NCBI RefSeq assembly: GCF_026109735.1
Contig: NZ_CP069620.1
Location: 2,666,001 to 2,730,000 of the forward strand
From: Salinimicrobium tongyeongense
GTDB lineage: Bacteria > Bacteroidota > Bacteroidia > Flavobacteriales > Flavobacteriaceae
Length of the DNA: 64,000 bases
Reading direction: 5' to 3'
Shown: positions 22,930-31,837 of the stretch, piece after piece
How positions within the stretch are numbered: position 1 is the first letter of the stretch
Layout of the letters: the number at the start of each line of letters is the position of its first letter
Notes under the pieces: generated by a model
Databases searched by the model: none
What the model was told of the DNA's origin: nothing
Seen by the model: only the letters and a program-made list of their open reading frames with translations
Position numbers and translations under genes: made by a program

Positions 22930-23817
22930 TTAAAAAGTATTTTTCTTATCTATTCGAATAGTGTAAGAAGCTCTAAATTCCCTAGAAGGCATTAATTCGT
23001 TAATGCCTTCTTTCGTTTTAAAATCCTGATTCGTGTTTTCAACATCGGCATAACCCAGCCAGGGCTCAAGGCAAACAAAAGGAGCTGCCGGTTTTGCCCA
23101 TATTCCCAGGTGTTTAAAATCTTCATATTCAACAGTGAGGATATTTCCGCGAGTCTTACTTCTTAAGCTGATTCTTTTTGAAGGAATATTTTTAAAGATA
23201 AGGGCGTCCCGGTCAAAGAGGTGTTTATGAAGCTTGATTTTTTTGTCATTTTTGAGCACCTGGGTCGTCTGTTCTTTGATCAGGCCTGTTCTGGTCAGGG
23301 TATAACTCTTGAGGTCCATGTCCTGGTCAAATTCGAGCAAGTAATCGTCCAGGGATTCATCCTCGTAATGCGGTACATTAAATGCAGGGTGCCCGCCCAG
23401 GGAAAAGTAGAGCGGCTTCTCATCAAGATTAAAAACCCTGTGAGAAACATGTACTTCATTTGCTTTGAGGGTAAAACTTATTTCGAAAGTAAATTTGAAA
23501 GGATATACTTTCAGGGTTTCTTCAGAATAATTTAGCTGAAAAATCAGTTGATTTTCATGCTGTTCTCTGAGTGAAAAGTTTTTGTTGTTTCTAAGGAAGC
23601 CGTGCCGTGGCAAAGAGTATTTCTGGCCTTCAAAGAAGTAAGTATCTTCTTTAAGCCCCCCAACAACCGGAAAAAGATTGGGCGCCTGCCCACTCCAGAG
23701 TTCGGGATTTCCCTGCCAGAGATATTCAGGTTCATTTCCGTTCTTTTTCAGGCTGCAGAGTTCAGCACCGGTTTTTTTTACGCCAATGCTTAATTGATCG
23801 TTCTTTAATGTGTACAT
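22930..23817 (-). CDS. aldose 1-epimerase family protein (LacX-like)
   Basis: A 295-residue mutarotase-fold protein. Seen: TGAELCSLKKNG, EYLWQGNPELWSGQAPNLFPVVG, LPRHGFLRNNKNF (the His that corresponds to the catalytic region), FSLGGHPAFNVP and VCLEPWLGYAD with the conserved acidic residue. It probably interconverts anomers of a sugar or sugar phosphate; the substrate is not predictable. Monocistronic; a TAATTTTG box lies about 40 bp upstream. Confidence 0.9.
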   Translation of the reverse strand: MYTLKNDQLSIGVKKTGAELCSLKKNGNEPEYLWQGNPELWSGQAPNLFPVVGGLKEDTYFFEGQKYSLPRHGFLRNNKNFSLREQHENQLIFQLNYSEETLKVYPFKFTFEISFTLKANEVHVSHRVFNLDEKPLYFSLGGHPAFNVPHYEDESLDDYLLEFDQDMDLKSYTLTRTGLIKEQTTQVLKNDKKIKLHKHLFDRDALIFKNIPSKRISLRSKTRGNILTVEYEDFKHLGIWAKPAAPFVCLEPWLGYADVENTNQDFKTKEGINELMPSREFRASYTIRIDKKNTF

Positions 23818-23891
23818 GAAATGTAACTGATTTTCTTAGCAGGAAAATTGAAAATCAAAATTAACTTATTGATGCTAGATTAGGAAGTAAA

Positions 23892-23919
23892 TTCCTTCTG
23901 AAGTTCGCTTCAGAAGGAA
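23892..23919. terminator. 12-bp hairpin between two minus-strand genes
   Basis: TTCCTTCTGAAG and CTTCAGAAGGAA form a perfect 12-bp stem around TTCG (CGAA on the minus strand). It lies downstream of the 94-residue gene and upstream of the epimerase gene. The U-tract on the minus strand is weak (TTTACTT), so termination is likely but not certain. Confidence 0.5.
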
Positions 23920-24010
23920 AGTCAGCTCTCATTTCCTGATTGATCAACCTCTGTTTTGATAATAAATTTTTACAGGAACACCTACTGAACCCTTTTTTCA
24001 GAAAACGCCA

Positions 24011-24295
24011 TTAATCGTCGCTCACGAATTTAAAAAACCTGCTATTTCCACCATCTTTGGTGTTTTCCTGGTAGAGGAACTGTAAATTGTTTTCATCAAA
24101 TATCCTGAAAAATTCCTCCCAGGAAATATTTTTGAGATTGTCTTCAGCATAACCCGGAAAGTTGATGCGCAGCAAACCACCTCCTTTACTGCTATTTGTG
24201 GTGCTTTCTACTACCGCGGGTTTCCCGTCCCTTTCTTCGGTCCAGGTCTTGATAGTGTTATGATCTTTTGTGGTCTTGGAATCTGACTGTGACAT
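24011..24295 (-). CDS. conserved small protein (94 aa)
   Basis: A 94-residue soluble protein beginning MSQSDSKTTKDHNTIKTWTEERDGKPAVVE, with GGLLRINFPGYAEDNLKNISWEEFFRIFDENNLQFLYQE and SRFFKFV. This pattern (TKDHxxIxxWxEERxGKPA, FPGY, ISWEEFF, LxFLYQ) is that of short proteins often listed beside glycan or stress genes in bacteria without known activity. Single gene; a start at the ATG 24293-24295 fits. Confidence 0.75.
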   Translation of the reverse strand: MSQSDSKTTKDHNTIKTWTEERDGKPAVVESTTNSSKGGGLLRINFPGYAEDNLKNISWEEFFRIFDENNLQFLYQENTKDGGNSRFFKFVSDD

Positions 24296-24412
24296 GTTTC
24301 CTGATTTTAAGTTGATTACGAATCAAAAATGCCTTTTTTGGAACGGAAGGAAAAGACTTTTAACAGCAAAAAAAGATAATTGTTAAGCTATTGTGAATCG
24401 GTAAAACCGCTT

Positions 24413-25777
24413 TTAATTCCTTCTTTTGAACAGCCTTAACTTCCAATACCCCTGCTTAAAGTAAATAAAAGCAGCCAGGGCAGCAATGAGGTTGGAAATG
24501 GGAAAAGCCCACCAGATTCCTTCGTAACTAAGATCGGTCTTGTGGGAAAGCATAAAAGCCACCGGGAACCTGATGATCCAAAGGTTGAGTATGGAGATGA
24601 GCATAGAGGCTTTGGTGAAGCCCGCACCGTTAAACACCCCGTTGAGTACCTGTTGCACCCCTAGAAGTCCGAAGCTGGGAGCCATGATCTTAATGAAATA
24701 GGCGGCATCATTGATGACATCAGGGTCGTTGGGAATAAAAAAGGCGGTGATGGGCACAGCAAAAAAGAACATGAGGATCCCCATTCCGGTAAGGCCAAAA
24801 AAGGCGATCTGGCTGCTCAGGTTGGCTACCTTTTCAGCTCGTTTGATCTTAATGGCACCAATGTTTTGACCCACCAGGGAAGTTGTTGCAATGGCCAGGC
24901 CCAGGGCCGGAATGATGATGAAACTCAAAATTCGGGCACCAATCCCGTAGGCTGCCACAACTTCACTTCCAAAACCCGTTACCAGTACCACCATAAAAGT
25001 CATTCCCAGGGCACGTGTAGACTGTTCTATACTGGCAGGAATTCCAAGGTTGACAATTCGTTTTAAGGTAGAAAGGTGGGGCTTCATCTGGTTGAAATGA
25101 ATCCTTATTCCGCTCCTGCCCCTAAAAAGTATCCACAGGCCTATGGTTGCTGAGAGGGCCTGGGTGATGATGCTAGCAACAGCAGCCCCTGCAACGCCGT
25201 AACCGGGAATGGGGCCAAACCCGTATATGAAGAGCGGGTCTAAAATAAGATTGAGAAAAACGGTGAAGAGCACGATATACACCGGCAGCATCACATTCCC
25301 TATGCCGCGCATGAGCGACTGAAAGGAAAAGAACATAAAGAGGAATACAAACCCGATGGAAGAGACCTGGAAGTAGCTTACCGAATCTTCAAGGATCTCG
25401 GGGCCTGCACCTATAAGCCTCATAAGCGGTGCGGCTGCAAAATAACTAAGCACCGAAAGGAACAGCGAAATAAAGAAAATAAGGGATATGGTTTGCGACG
25501 AATTGAAATCTACCCTTTTTTGATCTTCGGCACCATAATATTGGGAGACCAGCACAGTTCCTGCCAGGGTAAGGCCTGAACCCAGCGACAGCACCAGGAA
25601 CAGCAGCGGAAAGCTGATGCTCACTGCCGCAACGGCATTGGCCCCGAGCCTTCCCAGCCAAAAAGTATCGATTAGCTGATATGCGGTTTGAAGTATGTTG
25701 GCCAGGATTATAGGAACGGCGAGGTGGAAAAGGGACGTAAAGATCCCTCCTTCGGTATATTTCCTTTTTTGATTCAT
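24413..25777 (-). CDS. MATE family efflux transporter
   Basis: A 454-residue, 12-segment membrane protein that would export cationic or organic compounds by Na+ or H+ antiport. Seen: IFTSLFHLAVPIILANILQTAYQLIDTFWLGRLG near the N-terminus, typical of the family, the second-half repeat LKRIVNLGIPASIEQSTRALG, and GVFNGAGFTKASM. The best start is the ATG at 25775-25777 (MNQKRKYTEGG); three extra codons upstream begin with TTG. Monocistronic; nothing indicates its substrate. Confidence 0.93.
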   Translation of the reverse strand: MNQKRKYTEGGIFTSLFHLAVPIILANILQTAYQLIDTFWLGRLGANAVAAVSISFPLLFLVLSLGSGLTLAGTVLVSQYYGAEDQKRVDFNSSQTISLIFFISLFLSVLSYFAAAPLMRLIGAGPEILEDSVSYFQVSSIGFVFLFMFFSFQSLMRGIGNVMLPVYIVLFTVFLNLILDPLFIYGFGPIPGYGVAGAAVASIITQALSATIGLWILFRGRSGIRIHFNQMKPHLSTLKRIVNLGIPASIEQSTRALGMTFMVVLVTGFGSEVVAAYGIGARILSFIIIPALGLAIATTSLVGQNIGAIKIKRAEKVANLSSQIAFFGLTGMGILMFFFAVPITAFFIPNDPDVINDAAYFIKIMAPSFGLLGVQQVLNGVFNGAGFTKASMLISILNLWIIRFPVAFMLSHKTDLSYEGIWWAFPISNLIAALAAFIYFKQGYWKLRLFKRRN

Positions 25778-25991
25778 GTGCGACAAAAATACGGCAGGCA
25801 GATACTTTATTATGCTAAAACTTTAATAATTCCTTTTTCGGCAGGAAAAGAAGTGGCCGGTATGAGCAGAAATCTTTCCGCAGAGGGGAAAAATATTTTT
25901 TAAAAGCCTGTTGTTAATCCTGGTAAATTATTGTAAATTTAAGAAAATCAATTAGTTGTAAGCTGTTTGATTCGAACTTAAGCTCCATGCT

Positions 25992-26135
25992 ATGAGCACT
26001 TTAACAAATATATGGAACAACTATACGGTGGAGTTCTCTACTACTCAAAAAGTGATTATTGCTATTGTACTTGGAATGATCTTCCTGATCGCCATTTTCG
26101 CCATAGTCCTGGTCATTTTGGAAATTGTAGGATAA
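25992..26135 (+). CDS. small single-span membrane protein (47 aa)
   Basis: MSTLTNIWNNYTVEF followed by one hydrophobic segment (residues about 20-45, VIIAIVLGMIFLIAIFAIVLVILEIV). Codon use is regular and the protein is short but complete with ATG and TAA. Function unknown; a small inner-membrane protein is the plain reading. Confidence 0.45.
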   Translation: MSTLTNIWNNYTVEFSTTQKVIIAIVLGMIFLIAIFAIVLVILEIVG

Positions 26136-26315
26136 CTGCAACTCCGCAACCTGAAAATACCCTTTTCTGAGGGGCAGATTTCCTTTGTCTTATTTTTTCT
26201 GAAGTTAATTTATCTCTCCCGGTTGCAGTTCATCAGGAAGTGAGCTTCCTCATGTCTTCAATTTTTAGTATATTTATAAACAACACATTAGCCGTTGCTA
26301 AGAAAAGAATCAGTT

Positions 26316-26534
26316 ATGGATGCCATTACGACCTACAAATTGATGAAGCCTCATCTCGATTTGTTGAACTCTTCAGAAAAAGCTGCACTTTCAAAATTAA
26401 TCAACACCCAGAAACCCGATAAAGTGACCTGCGCCCACCGCAGGAAATTGCCGCTTGCTAAAGCCAAGGAACAACTCCGAATATTCTGCCGGCGTGAAAT
26501 GGAACGGGAGAAAGCAGGCCGGGCAACGCTCTAA
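26316..26534 (+). CDS. small hypothetical protein (72 aa)
   Basis: A basic 72-residue protein, MDAITTYKLMKPHLDLLNSSEKAALSKLINTQ, then KVTCAHRRKLPLAKAKEQLRIFCRREM. The first half looks like a short helical bundle. It precedes the NmrA-like gene by 74 bp on the same strand. A TTG seven codons earlier is in frame, but the ATG at 26316 is the better start, with TATATTTA about 45 bp upstream as a weak promoter box. No family recognised. Confidence 0.5.
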   Translation: MDAITTYKLMKPHLDLLNSSEKAALSKLINTQKPDKVTCAHRRKLPLAKAKEQLRIFCRREMEREKAGRATL

Positions 26535-26608
26535 TTTTTTGTTAATCCTTTAAATTCCATTACTTCTTCAGATTATTTCCTTTAATTTCAGGAAGAAAGC
26601 TCATAGTC

Positions 26609-27478
26609 ATGAAGGAGAAAATTCTATTAGCCGGAGCTTCCGGGGCCCTGGGCCTGGAAGTACTCAAACTGCTTCACCAGCAGGGAAAAGAGGTGAGGGT
26701 GCTGGTGCATTCTGAAGACGGGGCCAAAAAGGTCTCTCCTTATACTACGGATATTTGGAAAGCCGATGCCAGTGAGGGGAATGACAGCATAAAAGACATC
26801 ACCAAAGATGTTTCTATCGTGATTTCTACCCTTGGGAAAAGTGTAAGTTTATTCACCAACCGCGGAAAATCTTTCGTGGAAAACGACTTTTACGCCAACT
26901 TCAACATCCTTGATGATGCCATTAAAAATGGCGTAAAAAGGTTTATTTACGTCTCTATAAAAGGGGCCGAAAAAGCACTGGAGTATGAAGTGGCAAAATC
27001 TCACAAGATGTTTGAAGATGCACTTACAGCTTCAGGCCTTGATTATACCATTATAAGGCCGGTAGGTTTTTTTTCAGGCCTTAACGACCTGGCTATTATG
27101 GCTAAGCGAAAGGTTATTCCCATTGTGGGAGACGGAAAAGCCAGGACCAACAGCATTCATCAAAAAGACCTGGCTAGGGTGGTGGTCGGGTATTTACATG
27201 AAGGCCCCGATCTAAAAGAAGTGGGAGGCCCTTTAACTCACACCCGCCGGGAAATGGCCGATATGATTGCTGAAAAAATTGGCGGAAGAGTGATCCCGGT
27301 TCCCGAAAAAATAGCCGAATGGGGAATGTTTCTGCCCGAAATGGTTGATGATGATATTTCGGCCAAGCTTCATTACTTCAAATTTGTCACTACTCATGAT
27401 ATGGTTGGAGAGAAAAACGGGGAGATCACCTTTGAAGAATACCTCAACAGCCTCGACCTGGAAAAAGATTTACCGTAA
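26609..27478 (+). CDS. NAD(P)-binding NmrA/SDR-like protein
   Basis: A 289-residue Rossmann protein of the atypical short-chain dehydrogenase (NmrA/TMR-like) group. Seen: ILLAGASGALGLEVLKLL (the GASGxLG nucleotide-binding loop), VSIVISTLGKS, KRFIYVSIKGAE, DYTIIRPVGFFSGL and the C-terminal TRREMADMIAEKIG. The usual YxxxK catalytic pair is not obvious, so it may sense NAD(P)H or act on a quinone. Its stop overlaps the start of the CrtI-like gene (TAATG), giving a two-gene operon. Confidence 0.88.
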   Translation: MKEKILLAGASGALGLEVLKLLHQQGKEVRVLVHSEDGAKKVSPYTTDIWKADASEGNDSIKDITKDVSIVISTLGKSVSLFTNRGKSFVENDFYANFNILDDAIKNGVKRFIYVSIKGAEKALEYEVAKSHKMFEDALTASGLDYTIIRPVGFFSGLNDLAIMAKRKVIPIVGDGKARTNSIHQKDLARVVVGYLHEGPDLKEVGGPLTHTRREMADMIAEKIGGRVIPVPEKIAEWGMFLPEMVDDDISAKLHYFKFVTTHDMVGEKNGEITFEEYLNSLDLEKDLP

Positions 27479-28911
27479 TGTCTAAAAAATATGATGCAAT
27501 AATTATAGGGTGCGGAAGCAACGGAATAGCTGCAGCCCTAAGGTTACAGCAAAAAGGACTAAAAACTGCCATTTTTGAGCAGGCAGAAGTTCCCGGTGGC
27601 GCCACTAAAACAAAGGAATTAACCCTGCCGGGTTTTAAACACGATGTAGGTTCGGCCATTATGCCGCTGGGGCTGGCCTCTCCTTTCTTCAGGGATCTTC
27701 CGCTGCAGCAGTATGGGCTGGAGTGGGTTTTTCCCGAGATTGCCTATGCGCATCCATTTAAAGACGGCACAGCATATGCCTGTTACAAAGATATTCATGC
27801 CACGGCCGCGCAGTTGGGAGAAGACCGGGAGGCTTATCTCAACCTTATTAATCCATTGCTTGAGAACTGGGATAAACTGAACAAAGATTTGCTCGGGCCC
27901 CTGGGGATTCCCGATCATCCTTTGCAATTCATGAAGTTCGGGCTCAAAGCCCTTCCTTCAGCAAAAATGATTGCGAACAAATACTTCAAAAATGAGAAAA
28001 CGAAGATGTTTTTTTATGGCTCGGCCGCTCATTCCACGCTCCCGCTAAATACTTTGATTTCGGCTTCTTTTGGGCTGGTGCTCACCACCAGTGCCCATAA
28101 ATACAACTGGCCTTTTCCAAAAGGCGGGGCAGGCAGTTTCTTTGACGCGCTTGTGCAGCACTATAAGTCGCTGGGCGGCGAGATCTACTGCGATCACCTG
28201 ATAGAGGATATTCGCGATCTGCCCAACGCCTATTCCTATCTCTTTGATCTTACCCCAAAACAGCTGCTGAAAATAAAAGGGCTAAACTTTAATTCGTTTT
28301 ACCGCAAGCGGCTTGAAGCTTATAAATATGGTGCGGGTGTCTTTAAAATGGACTGGGCCCTAAGTGAACCCATTCCGTTTACCAGTGAAAAATGCCGGAA
28401 AGCAGCGACCGTTCACCTCGGATTTTCTCAGGATGAAATCGAAGCTTCGGAAAAAGGCATACACAACAAAGAAATGACCAACACACCTTATGTGCTCCTG
28501 GCACAGCATTCGCCATTTGATGCCACTCGTGCGCCCGAAGGCAAACATACCGCCTGGGCATACATTCACGTGCCAAATGGCGATACCACAAATTATTCGG
28601 AGATCCTGGAGAACCAGATTGAACGTGCTGCCCCTGGCTTTAAAGAGAACATCCTGGCGCGGTCTGCCATGAATACGGCGACTTTAGAACAGTTCAACCC
28701 CAATCTGGTAGGAGGGGATATCAATGGGGGAAGACAGGATATCACCCAGCTGTTTACCCGGCCCGTGGCGCGAATTTCCCCTTATTCCACGCCAGATCCG
28801 CGGGTGTATATTTGTTCCTCGTCTACCCCTCCGGGTGGCGGGGTTCACGGGATGTGCGGTTTTCACGCCGCTCAAAAAGCACTTAAAGATCATTTTAAAG
28901 AACTGCTATAA
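27478..28911 (+). CDS. phytoene desaturase-like FAD/NAD(P)-dependent oxidoreductase
   Basis: A 477-residue flavoprotein of the CrtI/FixC-like amine-oxidase superfamily. N-terminal AIIIGCGSNGIAAALRLQQKGLKTAIFEQAEVPGG is the FAD-binding dinucleotide fold; TKTKELTLPGFKHDVGSAIMPLG follows as in CrtI-like enzymes, and the C-terminal FAD region is RVYICSSSTPPGGGVHGMCG. No carotenoid genes (crtB, crtE) are near, so a carotenoid or retinoid role is not established. It is translationally coupled to the NmrA-like gene and closed by the terminator at 28917-28941. Confidence 0.88.
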   Translation: MSKKYDAIIIGCGSNGIAAALRLQQKGLKTAIFEQAEVPGGATKTKELTLPGFKHDVGSAIMPLGLASPFFRDLPLQQYGLEWVFPEIAYAHPFKDGTAYACYKDIHATAAQLGEDREAYLNLINPLLENWDKLNKDLLGPLGIPDHPLQFMKFGLKALPSAKMIANKYFKNEKTKMFFYGSAAHSTLPLNTLISASFGLVLTTSAHKYNWPFPKGGAGSFFDALVQHYKSLGGEIYCDHLIEDIRDLPNAYSYLFDLTPKQLLKIKGLNFNSFYRKRLEAYKYGAGVFKMDWALSEPIPFTSEKCRKAATVHLGFSQDEIEASEKGIHNKEMTNTPYVLLAQHSPFDATRAPEGKHTAWAYIHVPNGDTTNYSEILENQIERAAPGFKENILARSAMNTATLEQFNPNLVGGDINGGRQDITQLFTRPVARISPYSTPDPRVYICSSSTPPGGGVHGMCGFHAAQKALKDHFKELL

Positions 28912-28916
28912 AAAAA

Positions 28917-28941
28917 AAGGCCGGGATCTATTTCCGGCCTT
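28917..28941. terminator. bidirectional hairpin terminator
   Basis: AAGGCCGG (28917-28924), 9-nt loop, CCGGCCTT (28934-28941), preceded by an A8 tract and followed by TCTTGTTT. It separates the convergent CrtI-like gene and M3 peptidase gene. The A-tract serves as the U-tract for the minus strand. Confidence 0.85.
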
Positions 28942-28962
28942 CTTGTTTGTGCAAAAATCCTG

Positions 28963-31140
28963 CTATTCTTTATCTGAAGGAACAGGAAAGCCCCTGTCTC
29001 TCATAAGGGCATCAATATTTGCATCTCTTCCTCTAAAGAGGCGGTAAGCTTCAGCAGGATCCATGGCATTTCGTGGTGCAAACAGGTACTTCACAAGTTT
29101 TTCAGCGACATTCTCATCGTAAAAGCCTCCCGGGGCTTCCCTGAAAGCTTCCGCGGCATCTGAAGTCAGCACATCGGCCCACAAATATCCGTAGTATCCT
29201 GTAGCATAACCTTCACCCGAGAATACGTGGCCAAAGTGTGGGGTGCGGTGTCTCATGACAATTTCTGAAGGCATGTTGAGTTCATCAAGACTTTCTTTCT
29301 CAAAAGTACCCATGTCAATTTCTGAAGGATCGGTGGTGTGCAACTTCATATCCATAAGGGCAGAGGCAAGAAACTCGGTGGTCGCAAATCCCTGGTTGAA
29401 AGTGGAAGCTTTTTTGATCTTTTCCACCAGTTCCTGCGGAATGGGTTCCCCGGTTTCATGATGTACCAAAAAGCGATTGATCACCTCATCTGTAGACAAC
29501 CATCTTTCCAGCAGCTGAGATTGAAATTCGGTGTAATCCCTTACCCCGCTGTTGAGGATTGGGTATTTTACTTCGGAAGAAAAGAAGTGCAGGGCATGGC
29601 CAAACTCGTGGAAAAAGGTAGTGGCGTCATCCCAGGAAACCAGTGCCGGCTCTCCCTGGGCAGGTTTTACAAAATTGGAATTGTTTGAGGCTAGAACGGT
29701 TTCTTCCTGTTCATCCATTTCTGCATGGCTGCGGTATTGAGATGCCCATGCGCCCGATCTTTTTCCTTTGCGGGCATAAGGATCCAGGTACCAAAGGCCA
29801 ATATGTTTGCCGGTATCTTTATGGGTCACTTCCCAAACCTTTACGTCTTCATGAAAAACAGGTACGGTGCCCTGTGGCACAGGGGTGAATTTGTAATTGA
29901 ATATCCTGTCGGCTGTGTAGAACAACGCTTCCGTCAATTTATCGAGCTGCAGGTACTGCTTTACTTCATCCGACTCAAGGTCGTATTTCTGCTGCCTTAC
30001 TTTTTCGGCATAGTAGCGGTAATCCCAGGGGGCGATCACAATATCTTTGCCTTCGGCCTCGGCCACAGCTTGCATATCGGCAACTTCTTCCTCAACGCGC
30101 GCCAATGCTGCAGGCCATACGGCTTCCATGAGTTCCATGGCCCTTTCGGGGGTTTTTGCCATGCGGTCCTGTAATCTCCACTGGGCATAATTTTCAAACC
30201 CCAGCAGTTCTACCCGCTCATCGCGAAGCTTCAGAATCTCTTCTATGACCTCCTTGTTGTCATATTCGTCTTCGTTGTCGCCACGGGAATAGTAATTGTC
30301 CCAAACCTCTTTTCTGAGCTCTCTTTCATCAGAATAAGTAAGAAATGGATCCATGGAAGAGCGCGTGTTAAGCACGGCGTATTTGCCTTCTTTTCCGCGA
30401 TCGGCTGCTGCTTTTGCTGCTGCTTTTACAAAAGATTCTGGCAGCCCGCTTAGCTGATCTTTTTCAAGGTACACCACGTAATTTTCTTCCTCGGCCAAAA
30501 CATTGTTGCTAAACTGCGTGTACAGGCGTGAAAGTTCTTTGTTGATTTGGGCATATCGCTCTTTATCGGCTTCATTAAGATTGGCCCCTTCCATGGCGAA
30601 GTCTTCATACATAAGCTCAACAGCCCGTTGCTGTTGTGAGGGTAACGGATCTTGTTGCGACTGCTCATACACCGCTTTTATCCTCTCAAAAAGTTCTTTG
30701 TTCTGTGATATTTTTGAGGAGTATTCTGAAATCTTTGGTGCCAAAACCTGCTGAATTTCCCTGAATTCGGGCGAAGACATATTGCTACTCCAGATTCCGT
30801 AGTAGGTAAAAACGCGGTCTAGGGCCTCTCCCGACTTCTGCATGGCCAGTATAGTGTTCTCAAAAGTTGGCGGGGCCGGGTTGGTGGAAATGATAAGCAC
30901 CTCCTCCAGGTGTGAGGCCATGGCCTGTTCCATGGCAGGTTGGAGATCTTCCAGTTTCATTTCGTCAAAGGCAGGCACACCGCCATAAGGGCCGGTCCAT
31001 TCTTGTAAAAGATCGTTTTTCATAGTGGTTTTTTGTACAGTGGGGTCTTGATCATTTTGAGTGGCAGGAGCAGTAGCATTACCCGAGCCACATGCCGAAA
31101 TAAGCACGGCGGTCATTAATCCAAGACTGGTTTTCTTCAT
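28963..31140 (-). CDS. M3-family zinc metallopeptidase (peptidyl-dipeptidase Dcp type), lipoprotein
   Basis: A 725-residue secreted oligopeptidase. It starts MKKTSLGLMTAVLISAC, a lipoprotein signal with Cys 17. The catalytic motif FFHEFGHALH (HExxH) and the downstream glutamate region are in place, with the long helical N-terminal domain of the family. It cleaves short peptides in the periplasm or at the cell surface. The start is chosen at the ATG 31138-31140; ATG (31147-31149) and TTG (31153-31155) starts in frame are less signal-like. Divergent from the TlpA-like gene. Confidence 0.93.
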   Translation of the reverse strand: MKKTSLGLMTAVLISACGSGNATAPATQNDQDPTVQKTTMKNDLLQEWTGPYGGVPAFDEMKLEDLQPAMEQAMASHLEEVLIISTNPAPPTFENTILAMQKSGEALDRVFTYYGIWSSNMSSPEFREIQQVLAPKISEYSSKISQNKELFERIKAVYEQSQQDPLPSQQQRAVELMYEDFAMEGANLNEADKERYAQINKELSRLYTQFSNNVLAEEENYVVYLEKDQLSGLPESFVKAAAKAAADRGKEGKYAVLNTRSSMDPFLTYSDERELRKEVWDNYYSRGDNEDEYDNKEVIEEILKLRDERVELLGFENYAQWRLQDRMAKTPERAMELMEAVWPAALARVEEEVADMQAVAEAEGKDIVIAPWDYRYYAEKVRQQKYDLESDEVKQYLQLDKLTEALFYTADRIFNYKFTPVPQGTVPVFHEDVKVWEVTHKDTGKHIGLWYLDPYARKGKRSGAWASQYRSHAEMDEQEETVLASNNSNFVKPAQGEPALVSWDDATTFFHEFGHALHFFSSEVKYPILNSGVRDYTEFQSQLLERWLSTDEVINRFLVHHETGEPIPQELVEKIKKASTFNQGFATTEFLASALMDMKLHTTDPSEIDMGTFEKESLDELNMPSEIVMRHRTPHFGHVFSGEGYATGYYGYLWADVLTSDAAEAFREAPGGFYDENVAEKLVKYLFAPRNAMDPAEAYRLFRGRDANIDALMRDRGFPVPSDKE

Positions 31141-31273
31141 GGGGATCATGTTCAATTATCATTTTTTGTTCGGTCTTCAAGATACTAATAATCCTAAAAA
31201 AGACGGGGCTTCAAAAATGCCATTTTTGACAGGAAATATTTTCGGCTTACTTTTAGAAATTAGAATTTACCAC

Positions 31274-31837
31274 ATGGAATTTTTAAAAAAGAACTGGTCC
31301 AACATCCTTTTTATTATTGTCATTATCCTGTTGTTGGTTCCCCAAACCCGAAAACCCATACAGGTGGGCCTAAACCGCGTAATTTCTTTTAGCCCGTCAA
31401 AAATTGCTGAAGATGAGCGCGAAGTTCTGGAAGATTACAACTGGAACCTCATAAACCTGGAAGGAGAGCCGGTAAATTTTAAGAGCAGTATCGGGAAAGT
31501 GGCCGTAGTAAACCTGTGGGCAACCTGGTGCCCTCCATGTATTGCTGAAATGCCCTCTTTTCAGAAGTTATATAACGAGTACGGCGACAAAATTGATTTT
31601 TATTTCGTCTCTACTGAAGAAGCCGCCAAACTCCAGCAGTTTTTAGATAAAAAGAACTACAGGCTCCCCGTTTACCAGCCGCTGGATATGGCGCCTCAAA
31701 AATTGCAGTCGCGCAGTTTGCCCACCACTATGGTGATCTCCAAAAATGGCAAAATAGCAGTGAATAAAAAAGGTTCGGCAAACTGGAACGATTCCGGTTT
31801 TAAAGAGCTGCTTGACCAACTGCTGGCCGAAAATTAA
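31274..31837 (+). CDS. TlpA/ResA-like membrane-anchored thioredoxin
   Basis: A 187-residue protein with an N-terminal membrane anchor (SNILFIIVIILLLVP) and a thioredoxin domain containing WATWCPPCIAEMP, the CxxC redox active site, then IDFYFVSTEE and RSLPTTMVISKNGKI with the cis-proline. It would reduce disulphides in the periplasm, for example in cytochrome maturation or oxidative stress. The start is the ATG at 31274; a longer frame upstream runs into the M3 gene and is not plausible. Convergent with the GH3-family gene. Confidence 0.92.
   Translation: MEFLKKNWSNILFIIVIILLLVPQTRKPIQVGLNRVISFSPSKIAEDEREVLEDYNWNLINLEGEPVNFKSSIGKVAVVNLWATWCPPCIAEMPSFQKLYNEYGDKIDFYFVSTEEAAKLQQFLDKKNYRLPVYQPLDMAPQKLQSRSLPTTMVISKNGKIAVNKKGSANWNDSGFKELLDQLLAEN

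Noticed and set aside
24800-25800. MATE exporter linked to drug resistance
   Set aside because: The family is broad and no regulator or substrate clue is adjacent; a drug role cannot be supported.
29725-30174. 149-residue plus-strand frame inside the M3 peptidase gene
   Set aside because: Antisense to a gene with the HEFGH motif; aromatic- and His-rich as expected for a shadow.
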